Source: Bacillus rhizoplanae
Lineage (GTDB): Bacteria > Bacillota > Bacilli > Bacillales > Bacillaceae_G
Assembly (NCBI RefSeq): GCF_917563915.1
Contig: NZ_CAKJTI010000007.1
Span: 120,600 to 184,599 of the forward strand
Length of the DNA: 64,000 nt
Direction: 5' to 3'
A program made the translations under genes and the position numbers. This document shows positions 56,891 to 64,000 of the stretch, piece after piece. The notes beneath the pieces are model-generated. The model did not search any database, was not told the DNA's origin, and saw nothing but the letters and a program-made list of their open reading frames with translations. Numbering within the stretch: position 1 is the first letter of the stretch; the number at the start of each line of letters is the position of its first letter.

Positions 56891-57333
56891 TAAGAGTTTA
56901 GTTTAAATTTGTATTACCTAATGAAAAAATACAATGATTATTTGTGCTTTTTGTGCAATTTATAATGTTTGGTTGTCTTTTGTACAAACTAGCCCTAAAA
57001 ACTTTTTTGCATAACCTCAATAGTGTTAATCTTTTGTGAAATGTCATAAATTGTAATAATGTTAGGTACTAAAAAGACTTTGCACAATTATCACTGGTTA
57101 GATCCGTTTATTTGCTAGTGAAAATAAGAAGAAACGCAAATGGAAAGGCAAACATAAAAGAATTTCTTAGCGATTATCAAAAGTCATTAGAGGGTAAGGG
57201 GAAAGAATCTACCTTACCACAAAATTATAAAAAATTATTTTACATGTCTTTTTTTATTCCCATTCTGCAAGTAGGTAAATGTAAGGTTCAAAGATTGAAC
57301 TACTAAAATTTGTAGAAAAGGAATGGTTTTTAA
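56891..57333. other. non-coding stretch, possible gene relic
   Basis: Contains two copies of TTGTGCA/TGCACAA (56951, 57081). A 64-codon frame starts at 57112 with no ribosome site. It holds NIKEFLSDYQKSLEGKGKES, which looks like the start of a tyrosine-recombinase core-binding domain. I treat it as a relic rather than a gene. Confidence 0.4.
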
Positions 57334-57849
57334 ATGACAAACACTGTATCCACAATCAAAGGGACAGAAGTTATTTGTAAAGGAAATGTAAATGGTAACT
57401 TTGAACAAGTGCCAATGGAATTATTCGATTATATTCAACTAGGATTGATTACTCATACTGATTTAGTCATTTATGTGAAATTACTTCAACGATACAATGA
57501 AAACTATGGTTATGCTTTTCCAACTATTGAACATTTAATGATTGATACTCGTATTGGAGGTAAAGCAACTGTTCATAACAGCCTTAAAAGATTATGTGAA
57601 GTTGGGCTAATACAGAAAAGCAAGACAAATAGAGGGAATAATGTTTATGTGGTCTACAAGCCATTAAGCAAGACAGAATTATATAAATGTGTTCCTGATA
57701 AGGTTCAACAGTTTAAAGAATTTGAGAGTAAGTTACTGAAAATATCAGATCAGGACAAGGAACGTTTTCAACAGCACCTACAAGAAAAACAAATGAGGGA
57801 ACAACAGGAACAGCAGATTCAAGCTAGAAATATTGTTCCTGAAGGTTAA
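57334..57849 (+). CDS. winged-helix (HTH_36-like) plasmid-type protein
   Basis: 171 aa. Residues ~25-110 are a helix-turn-helix of the kind at the N-terminus of plasmid/phage replication proteins (LGLITHTDLVIYVKLLQRYN, YAFPTIEHLMIDTRIGGKAT, LKRLCEVGLIQKSK). The C-terminal 60 residues are a glutamine/glutamate-rich coiled region. Ribosome site AAAAGGA. The palindromes downstream (57966-58141) are candidate targets. Replication or regulatory role is not resolved. Confidence 0.65.
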   Translation: MTNTVSTIKGTEVICKGNVNGNFEQVPMELFDYIQLGLITHTDLVIYVKLLQRYNENYGYAFPTIEHLMIDTRIGGKATVHNSLKRLCEVGLIQKSKTNRGNNVYVVYKPLSKTELYKCVPDKVQQFKEFESKLLKISDQDKERFQQHLQEKQMREQQEQQIQARNIVPEG

Positions 57850-57965
57850 ATAATGAATTGTGATTAACCCATGAGAAAAACAGTGATATGACAGCATTTG
57901 TTTGCTTTGAAAGGCACAATTTTAATAATCAGTAGAATTGGTAGTTTTAAAAATGGACTTCCATA

Positions 57966-58141
57966 GTTCAATAACTGGACTTGTCATAGTTCAAATTATG
58001 AACGTTATACAAACTTACTTACACATATTTAATTATACAAACTTAAATATACTTTTTAAAAGAATACTATCAAAAGAAGAAAAGAAAACTGTTAAAAGAA
58101 TGAAGTAAAGTAAAGAAGGTATTAACGTTCATTATTTGAAC
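57966..58141. promoter_or_regulatory. three GTTCA-N5-TGAAC palindromes
   Basis: Sites at 57966-57980 (GTTCAATAACTGGAC, one mismatch), 57989-58003 (GTTCAAATTATGAAC) and 58127-58141 (GTTCATTATTTGAAC). The last two lie in a 22-bp inverted repeat (57985-58006 against 58124-58145, two mismatches). They are the only structure found in the 440-bp gap 57850-58291. Likely protein-binding sites. Confidence 0.6.
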
Positions 58142-58291
58142 CATGCACAATATATGTTCTTTGTCAACTGTAGATAAAATAAGGGTTCTTGTCATATTTA
58201 GCTTGTGCAAAATTTCACTTTTTCCGCTTCCACGTCCTCTTTATACAGTCGCCTCAAAATATTTTATTTCGCACAGTAAAAGACCACACTA

Positions 58292-58897
58292 TTAAAGTGT
58301 AGCCTCGTATTCTTTCACTTTCTTGTAAAAGGTTGCTTTCTTCATTTCCACATCTTTCATAAATGCCACCGCTGTTATCTTTCCTGCTTTCCATTCCTTG
58401 TACAGCTTGTTCCATTCTTTAGGAAGTGCTAACACTGGACGTCCTAAATGTTTTCCTTTTGCTTTAGCAACAGCGATTCCTTCTTTTTGACGCTGTTTAA
58501 TAGTTTTCCTTTCCTGCTGGGCTAGTGTAGTATACACCTCAATTAAAATGTTATTTACCATATCTAAAATGCCTTCTTGACCTTCTTGTATATCTATCAT
58601 AGTAGTTGGTAGATCAATTACTTTAACTCTGATACCCTCGTTTTTAAAGTATTGTAGGTACTCTTTGATTTGCTGTTTATTACGTCCTAAAAGGTCAATA
58701 GATTTTATGTAAAGCGTGTCGCCACTTCTCATTGCTTTAAGCATGTTTTGAAATTCCTCACGTTCCATATCCTTGCCACTTGCTTTATCGCTGTATATGT
58801 ATTTCTCATCAGTTACATAACCCTTTAATGCCTCATATTGTCTATCTAAATTCTGTTCTTTAGTTGATACACGCATATAGCCAAAATTGATTCCCAT
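58292..58897 (-). CDS. serine resolvase/invertase, substituted active site
   Basis: 201-aa small serine recombinase: catalytic serine S11 (GYMRVSTKEQ), long E helix, C-terminal HTH (KEWKAGKITAVAFMKDVEMKKATFYKKV). The conserved DRLGR reads D68-L69-L70-G71-R72, so the arginine equivalent to gamma-delta R68 is leucine (one base, CGT to CTT). ATG 58897 has GGTGG. Candidate res sites lie just upstream. Confidence 0.88.
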   Translation of the reverse strand: MGINFGYMRVSTKEQNLDRQYEALKGYVTDEKYIYSDKASGKDMEREEFQNMLKAMRSGDTLYIKSIDLLGRNKQQIKEYLQYFKNEGIRVKVIDLPTTMIDIQEGQEGILDMVNNILIEVYTTLAQQERKTIKQRQKEGIAVAKAKGKHLGRPVLALPKEWNKLYKEWKAGKITAVAFMKDVEMKKATFYKKVKEYEATL

Positions 58898-59203
58898 TAT
58901 TAAAACCACCGTTTCTATTAGTTGATAGATTTAATATACAACAACCGTCTATAAAGGTTGTTTTTTCAATATACGTACATAAAGGTTTATTCCCCATTTA
59001 AGTAGACGTCGTTTTTGGCTGTTTTTCCACCGTCTATACAGGTGTACCTTTTTAGACAACAATATAAGATTAAGTTACCTTACCTTAATTCGAATTAAGT
59101 TACAAACATTTAAATATAACACACTTTTATTATTGGTGTAAATGATTTTCTTGTGTTTTTTAATAAAATTTGGTATATTAACTCATGAAATAGAGGGAGA
59201 TAT
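58898..59203. other. candidate res region of the first resolvase
   Basis: ACAACC-GTCTATAAA-GGTTGT (58940-58960) and CACC-GTCTATACA-GGTG (59029-59045) are palindromes sharing the core GTCTATA(A/C)A; TACGTACATAAAGGT (58972-58986) is a partial third. Their place upstream of a resolvase gene fits a multi-site res. The rest of the 306-bp gap is AT-rich with nothing recognised. Confidence 0.5.
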
Positions 59204-59392
59204 ATGAATCCGATGATTAAACGATTCTTTCATTCACATGATATTAAAGTAAATGAGGATTTATTTGCACTATCAGAATTACTCCAGTGGTTATTTCGGA
59301 GTGCTATTCGCAATGATGAACCTATTGATGTTTATATTCCTTCTGAAAGAATGCGGACATTATTAGAAATGTACTTAAATAATGAGATTTAA
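59204..59392 (+). CDS. small orphan protein, 62 aa
   Basis: MNPMIKRFFHSHDIKVNEDL..., then FALSELLQWLFRSAIRNDEP and IDVYIPSERMRTLLEMYL. The latter half recalls the C-terminal end of larger plasmid/phage proteins, so it may be a detached domain. GAGGGAG ribosome site. Function is unknown. Confidence 0.55.
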   Translation: MNPMIKRFFHSHDIKVNEDLFALSELLQWLFRSAIRNDEPIDVYIPSERMRTLLEMYLNNEI

Positions 59393-59754
59393 TTTGCATA
59401 AAAAAACTAGCAAATAACTCTACAAACGCTGATATATCAAGCCTTAAAAAACATTTCCTTAAAGAAAGAAAAAATACACTATACACACTCCGAGGGATAC
59501 AAACTATCCCTCTCCATGTGATTAGTGCGGTTAATAAAAAAATAATATTCTATATTAGTCGTAAACAGTGTGGGAGTGGAACGACCACATACGTAGCGTA
59601 GCGGAGTATAGAGAAATGAGTAATTGAATGAAAGATAATTGTGATGTAGTGAGTCATATGATTCGATTGGATGTGAGACAGTAAATAGTTATTAGAGGAA
59701 TGATGAGATCAATAGTATTTTCATTGTTTGATATAAATAATAGGAGGAAATGGT
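59393..59754. other. 362-bp intergenic region
   Basis: One hairpin GAGGGATA/TATCCCTC (59491-59511) without T run. The words CAAGCCTTAAAAAACA (59438) and CAAGCCCTTAAAAAACA (60221) recur before the next genes. No gene seen. Confidence 0.5.
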
Positions 59755-59991
59755 GTGGAACTAGAACGATATTTTTTCAATCCATATAAAAAGAAATACA
59801 AAGGTCATTGGTATTATCGCTGTATGCAATGCAACACGGTTATACACGTTCCTAAAGAACCTGAAGGTGGTTTTTACACTTGGTGCTACTGTGACGAGTA
59901 TAGTGGTGATTTGGTGGGACGTATGGTTTGTTCAAAGGAGTGTATAGAAGAAGTTGACCAAGAATATAAGAAAAAACGAGGATGGGCATAG
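59755..59991 (+). CDS. small cysteine-rich protein (zinc-ribbon-like)
   Basis: 78 aa with CMQC, CYC and CSKEC cysteine groups (YRCMQCNTVIH ... TWCYCDEYSG ... MVCSKECIEE), likely a zinc fold. GTG start after TAGGAGGAAAT. Unknown function. Confidence 0.6.
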   Translation: MELERYFFNPYKKKYKGHWYYRCMQCNTVIHVPKEPEGGFYTWCYCDEYSGDLVGRMVCSKECIEEVDQEYKKKRGWA

Positions 59992-60254
59992 TAGCCGATC
60001 CTTTTATTTTTTTATCATTATATCTCCTCACGAGAGTAGCATTGGGAAAGCATTAAGGATTTGAATCATAAAAGAAGATTTATTAGTAAGGTTATTTCAA
60101 GGTCTGGCTTTTTCGTGTAAGGAATATATAATCTTTTTGTTGTTCTTATAAAATTTTTTCAATTTGATGTCCTATTATGAAATGAAATTGCAAGTACCTA
60201 ATTGTAAGGGGCAATAACAAGCCCTTAAAAAACAATTACTTGGAGGTACTAACA

Positions 60255-60485
60255 ATGAAAACAAACGTTAAGAATGGCACTATTTATTTAGGAGAGTTTG
60301 CTACAGATACAGAAACTATTCGATTAGGGGACTGTGATATTTTAGGACTACAAATAGAGACAGAAAGTAATGGAGGTTGGTTTTCTGTACTTGGTGAAAC
60401 AGATGAAAAAGGAATTGTTAAGCGTTTAATTATAGACCTAGAACCAATTGATGAGGATCCATATGAAGAAGATTATGATAATTGA
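60255..60485 (+). CDS. hypothetical protein, 76 aa
   Basis: Acidic small protein starting MKTNVKNGTIYLGEFATD and ending in a D/E/Y-rich tail. Strong GGAGGT ribosome site 8 nt before ATG. No family recognised; the acidic character might suit a DNA-mimic or anti-restriction role, but nothing proves this. Confidence 0.55.
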   Translation: MKTNVKNGTIYLGEFATDTETIRLGDCDILGLQIETESNGGWFSVLGETDEKGIVKRLIIDLEPIDEDPYEEDYDN

Positions 60486-60535
60486 ATAAGAAAAGCGAAT
60501 TAAAAGGCTAAATTATTTGGAAAGGAAAGGTGTTT

Positions 60536-60766
60536 ATGGACGGTATTGGATTTAACAACGTCAAATTAACAGATAAAGACGTTTATGAAATTTTGTTTCT
60601 AAATAAGGTGAAGGGGTTACAGCCTTATGAGATAGAAAAAAGGTTCCCTGTATCTAGGACAACCATTAAAAATATTGTAAATGGAAAAAGTCGGAAAGAT
60701 TGTTATTTTGTTTTCATAGAATACAAGGAAAAACACCCTAAAAAAGTTATGACACTATTTGACTAG
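60536..60766 (+). CDS. small HTH protein
   Basis: 76 aa with a resolvase-type helix-turn-helix: DVYEILFLNKVKGLQPYEIE, KRFPVSRTTIKNIVNGKSR. Possible regulator or excisionase-like factor; ribosome site GGAAAGG before ATG 60536. Confidence 0.6.
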   Translation: MDGIGFNNVKLTDKDVYEILFLNKVKGLQPYEIEKRFPVSRTTIKNIVNGKSRKDCYFVFIEYKEKHPKKVMTLFD

Positions 60767-60931
60767 TTTAACTAAACAGATAAAAAGTACAGGAACGAGG
60801 GTTTTAAGTGGTACTAGTAATAGTATCACTTTTTCTTTATATCGATATTACTATATTTCAGAAATGTATTTTGATTAGAAGGAAAATAGTCCCTTTTTGT
60901 CAAAAAAATGTAATTGAAAGGGAGATGTTTC

Positions 60932-61675
60932 ATGAAAAGGGGTCAAATAGGAGTTAGTCACTTAGTTTATATCATTATAATTTTTGTAATTGTTCTTTCG
61001 TTCTTTCTTGTTATAGCCTTTGGGGGGACAGATAACGCTGGTACAATGATGGGAACTGCCTCAACTGTTTCATCATTGATTTTATCAGTAATAGCAATTG
61101 TATTATCTTTAATTGACGTAGCAGGTCAAAGAGAATCTATGGTAGATTTAAAAGAAACTGCTGAGAAATTGCAGGAGTCAAACATAATTGCGAGTTCAAT
61201 AATTGAAAGTCTAACAGCAAAGATGGATGAATTACAAGGTATGAAGGACCAAATGATTAAGGCAGTAAATAAATCAGAGGAATGGAGAACAGGGCTGGTA
61301 AAAGAAATTCAAGGACTTAAACAAATGGATGATGTAAAGAAAGAAGATTTAGAAGGTCTTTATAAAAAGGCTAATGAAGGTGTTAAAAGTTTAGATTTTG
61401 ACATATGGTTAGAGAAAAATTTAGTCGAACAATCCTTTAAGGATGTAGGTTCTACATACTCCTTTATTAAGTACCTTCGAGAACACTTTCAAGAAAATGA
61501 CCAGTTTAAGTCATCACACTTTGTATCTATGATTCAAAGAAAATGTTTGTTGACTCATGCCGATGCTATAATAGTTTTTAAAGACCTAGTGCAGAACAAT
61601 TATATTTCATTGTTCATGAAAAAAGGTGATGGTGAATCTAATATAAGATTATCCAATAAATTATTTGAGAAATAG
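60932..61675 (+). CDS. two-TM coiled-coil protein of unknown function
   Basis: 247 aa. Two N-terminal TM segments (residues ~8-30 LVYIIIIFVIVLSFFLVIAF and ~42-62 TVSSLILSVIAIVLSLIDVA), then a coiled coil (~65-150) and a C-terminal alpha-helical/winged-helix-like region (FIKYLREHFQEND ... DAIIVFKDLVQNNYISLF). ATG 60932 with AAAGGGAG. Lies between the resolvases in the defence-rich part. No family recognised. Confidence 0.6.
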   Translation: MKRGQIGVSHLVYIIIIFVIVLSFFLVIAFGGTDNAGTMMGTASTVSSLILSVIAIVLSLIDVAGQRESMVDLKETAEKLQESNIIASSIIESLTAKMDELQGMKDQMIKAVNKSEEWRTGLVKEIQGLKQMDDVKKEDLEGLYKKANEGVKSLDFDIWLEKNLVEQSFKDVGSTYSFIKYLREHFQENDQFKSSHFVSMIQRKCLLTHADAIIVFKDLVQNNYISLFMKKGDGESNIRLSNKLFEK

Positions 61676-61689
61676 ACAGGAAACTTTTG

Positions 61690-61713
61690 GCATCCATTTT
61701 GGATGTTTTTTTA
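61690..61713 (+). terminator. terminator after two-TM gene
   Basis: CATCCA, 3-nt loop, TGGATG and seven T. Confidence 0.85.
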
Positions 61714-61848
61714 TTGGCAAAATATCGCCTCTTTGCTGTGCATACTTGTGCAATCAGAAAATATTTTTTTGCACAAAAGCTAGGTGTAACAAGGTTCGAA
61801 TAGGTGTTCTGTAAAAGGCTATGCACAATTAAAAAAGACGATCACCGT

Positions 61849-62427
61849 TTAAAGTATCGCCTGTTGTTTCTTCTTAGCCCTTATAAGGGTACTTTTAGAA
61901 ATGCCTGTCATGTTCTCCACTTCTTTATACGAGTGAGTTTCTAACAGTTTTAAAGCGTGTTCTATCTGTTTCTTGGTATATTTATTAGGACGCCCTTCTC
62001 TAAAGTCTGTACGTTGTTTGGCAATGGCTTTACCTGATTGAGTACGTTCTACAATCATGTTTCTTTCATATTCAGCAAAAGCAAAAAATATTTGTCTCAT
62101 TAGTTTACTACTTGAGGTGTTGTCTAAAATCATTCCCATATTGTCTATGATGACTTTTACTCCTCTATCAATCAATTCAGTAATGATTTTTTCACCTTCA
62201 ATTAGTGTTCTAGCAAAACGATCAAGTTTAGTTACCACTAATGTGTCACCATTTTGTAGCTTATCTACTAATTCCTTGAACATTGGACGATCTGTTGTTT
62301 TCCCTGTAAATGCTTCCTGTACTATCTCATTACAATTATAGCCTTCTAATATTCTTAGCTGGTCTTTTAAACTATTACCGTCCTTAGCTTGTCCGTATGT
62401 ACTTACCCTAGCATATCCATAAATCAT
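61849..62427 (-). CDS. serine resolvase/invertase
   Basis: 192-aa Tn3-type resolvase with intact catalytic set: S9 ([10 protein letters not shown]), TKLDRFART (both arginines) and [18 protein letters not shown], plus C-terminal HTH ([21 protein letters not shown]). GGTGG ribosome site. It differs from the first resolvase throughout, so it is not a recent duplicate. Upstream inverted repeat TGACACC (62461) / GGTGTCA (62502) may be its site. Confidence 0.92.
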   Translation of the reverse strand: MIYGYARVSTYGQAKDGNSLKDQLRILEGYNCNEIVQEAFTGKTTDRPMFKELVDKLQNGDTLVVTKLDRFARTLIEGEKIITELIDRGVKVIIDNMGMILDNTSSSKLMRQIFFAFAEYERNMIVERTQSGKAIAKQRTDFREGRPNKYTKKQIEHALKLLETHSYKEVENMTGISKSTLIRAKKKQQAIL

Positions 62428-62460
62428 TGTTTTTCCACCTTTATTTTTGAATATAAGTTA

Positions 62461-62508
62461 TGACACCGATTGATACCCTGATAATACTGGAATGTGTTCT
62501 TGGTGTCA
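62461..62508. promoter_or_regulatory. inverted repeat between resolvase and Shedu-like gene
   Basis: TGACACC (62461-62467) and GGTGTCA (62502-62508) in the divergent promoter gap. Candidate resolvase or repressor binding site. Confidence 0.4.
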
Positions 62509-62618
62509 ATACTGTTAAGTTTTGGTTATATTATTTATAATAAATATGACTTGTTGTATTGATGTTCCGGAAAAGTAAGAATACAGCATCTCGTTTAATT
62601 TTAAAAGGAGATGATAAG

Positions 62619-63848
62619 ATGGAGGAAAAAGAAACATTAACAATGGAGGATGTTGCTACTTCATTAGGAAAAATGCTAATGGAGAATTATTGGGGAAAAT
62701 TATGGCGTCTTCTAGAAAAAAATCCTGATTTAAAAAAGAATTTCACAAAATTCTTACTGAATCCAGAGAAGGTAATATTATATTTAGGCAAAACCCATTG
62801 GGGTGTAGAGTATATAGGGGATGTTAATTCTCAAGAAATTAGTTCGAGACATACAGCTGATATTCAAATTTTAGACTATTCAAAAGGAGAGAACCTATTA
62901 ACAGACATATTAGGCATTGATTATAGTAAACATACAGGTCCAGTAATGCCATTACTTGGGTATAATGAAGATCTCGTTTATCCTACTAATGAGGCAATGG
63001 ATATTATGATAGGGAATGGTTGGAATTTAGGTGGTCAGTCAATGATAATGGGTATCAATACAGGCGGATTTGTATTACAGGAAGGCATGTGTCATAGAAT
63101 AGTTAATGGTTTCTTTTATGGAACTAACAAATCTGGCCTAGTTACCAGAAATGTAAAGTGGCTAGATTTGTTTCCATTACAAATAGATGATACAGATGTA
63201 GAAGTAGATGCATTTAAATTTTATATGTGGCCTAATCTTGCAGATGTCATAATGCATGATGTCCATTTTCAATATCCTCTCCCTTCTGGATTTAGGGAAG
63301 AAAAATGGTATAGTTTAAATCGCTTTGTTGAGTTGATTAGTTCTAAGGATACGAGTGAACCTCAAATAACTGCTTTTCTAGCTGAACCTGAAAATCAGTT
63401 TATATTAAAAATGGCTTTTATGGGTAAAAAGATATCTTCTGAATGTGAATTAGAATGGCAATCAGAAGAACGTAAAGCGATTAGGCCAGACTTTTTTATA
63501 GAAGGGTCAAATGGTTATTCGGACATTGTTGAATTTAAATTACCTAATTTAAAAAATATAAATAGCATAGTAGGGCGGGAGAATAGAGAAACCTTCAGTG
63601 CGGAGATTCATTCATATGTTAGTCAAACAAGAGACTATGAGTATTATTTTGAAGACCCTAAAAATAGAGAGTTTGCAGAAGAAAAGCATAGAATAAAAGT
63701 TTATTATCCGAAAAGAATTTTGGTAATGGGAAGAAGATGGATGTTAGATACCCCAAATTGGAGAAGGTTAGAAAATGATTATAGAAACATTATGATTAAA
63801 ACCTATGACGAAGTTATAGATTTAGTTTTAAGTCATTTATATTCATAA
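62619..63848 (+). CDS. Shedu-like DUF4263 nuclease (SduA-type)
   Basis: 409 aa. C-terminal half (~245-405) matches the Shedu nuclease pattern. It has helix EPENQFILKMAF, PD-(D/E)xK core RPDFFIEG (P290-D291) and SDIVEFKLP (E305-F306-K307), AEIHSYVSQTRDYEYYF (Q336), VLVMGRR-type strand (RILVMGRR) and the end LENDYRNIMIKTYDEVIDLV. The N-terminal ~240 residues are not recognised. ATG 62619 has AAAAGGAGATG 8 nt upstream. Shedu is a single-gene anti-phage system first described from B. cereus. Confidence 0.82.
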   Translation: MEEKETLTMEDVATSLGKMLMENYWGKLWRLLEKNPDLKKNFTKFLLNPEKVILYLGKTHWGVEYIGDVNSQEISSRHTADIQILDYSKGENLLTDILGIDYSKHTGPVMPLLGYNEDLVYPTNEAMDIMIGNGWNLGGQSMIMGINTGGFVLQEGMCHRIVNGFFYGTNKSGLVTRNVKWLDLFPLQIDDTDVEVDAFKFYMWPNLADVIMHDVHFQYPLPSGFREEKWYSLNRFVELISSKDTSEPQITAFLAEPENQFILKMAFMGKKISSECELEWQSEERKAIRPDFFIEGSNGYSDIVEFKLPNLKNINSIVGRENRETFSAEIHSYVSQTRDYEYYFEDPKNREFAEEKHRIKVYYPKRILVMGRRWMLDTPNWRRLENDYRNIMIKTYDEVIDLVLSHLYS

Positions 63849-64000
63849 TCTTATTTTTTTAGAGGGATGGAGAATTAAACAACATTGTTTTAACTATAAC
63901 TAAGTGCTACTATTACCGCTTATTTAACATGAAGTTTATGTATCAACCCGTAAGAAATGTAGATATAGGTTAATAATTATCGATTCCTGTAAGATTATAG
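63849..64000. other. end of window inside the element
   Basis: 152 bp of AT-rich sequence with no ORF. The element's right end (attR) is not reached. Confidence 0.6.

Noticed and set aside
57112-57306. 64-codon ORF
   Set aside because: No ribosome site and ends abruptly; treated as a relic of a recombinase-like gene, not a CDS.
1-64000. CRISPR arrays, rRNA genes, insertion-sequence transposases
   Set aside because: No regularly spaced identical repeats, rRNA segments or transposase ORFs were seen.
48763-64000. The element as a complete prophage
   Set aside because: No capsid, terminase, portal, tail or lysis genes in the 15 kb visible; it looks like a non-phage integrative island, although the unseen right part could change this.

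Overview
The window is chromosomal DNA of a low-GC Gram-positive spore-former, almost certainly a member of the Bacillus cereus group. The gene order trmK-yqfO-ispH-yqfQ-cshB-nfo ... zur-ispG-yqfZ-yqgB-sodA-yqgE-pbpA-pst-glcK-yqgX-yqgY-comGA parallels the B. subtilis yqf/yqg region. At least eight copies or fragments of the B. cereus-group repeat bcr1 are scattered between genes. The proteins look like recognisable but not near-identical relatives of B. cereus/B. anthracis proteins, so a more divergent lineage such as B. cytotoxicus is possible (inference).

Layout. 1-13.4 kb: tRNA modification (trmK), isoprenoid MEP-pathway genes (ispH, ispG), RNA helicase (cshB), AP endonuclease (nfo), a Zur-type zinc uptake unit (znuC-znuB-zur) with a candidate Zur box, a CAU tRNA and sodA. 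13.6-26 kb: MFS transporter, elongation PBP (pbpA), and a PhoP-type pstSCAB-phoU operon whose promoter carries a tandem 84-bp duplication of a four-box PhoP array. These are followed by a glycosyltransferase plus a nucleotidyltransferase/phosphoglucomutase-like fusion, and rpmG. 26-32.6 kb: 5-FCL, yqgQ, glcK, small membrane protein, two metallo-beta-lactamase-fold proteins, MidA-like methyltransferase, ArsR regulator, GNAT. 32.8-41 kb: methionine genes metI-metC (minus) and yitJ-metH (plus), divergently transcribed, each behind its own SAM-I riboswitch and terminator. 41-48 kb: murG paralogue, HD hydrolase, tcyP, yqgY and a COG2345-type regulator.

From about 48.71 kb to the end the window is foreign. 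comGA is cut inside its Walker A coding sequence, after the codons for GPT, and a 490-aa large serine recombinase starts 46 bp later. The element carries a Type III-like Mod/Res pair, a decayed HEPN-domain gene, a winged-helix protein of plasmid type, two small serine resolvases with adjacent candidate binding sites, several orphan small ORFs, a 2-TM coiled-coil protein and a Shedu-like DUF4263 nuclease. It reads as a mobile defence island sitting in the master gene of the DNA-uptake pilus operon. Its right end and the 3' part of comGA lie beyond the window, so whether excision can restore comGA cannot be decided here.
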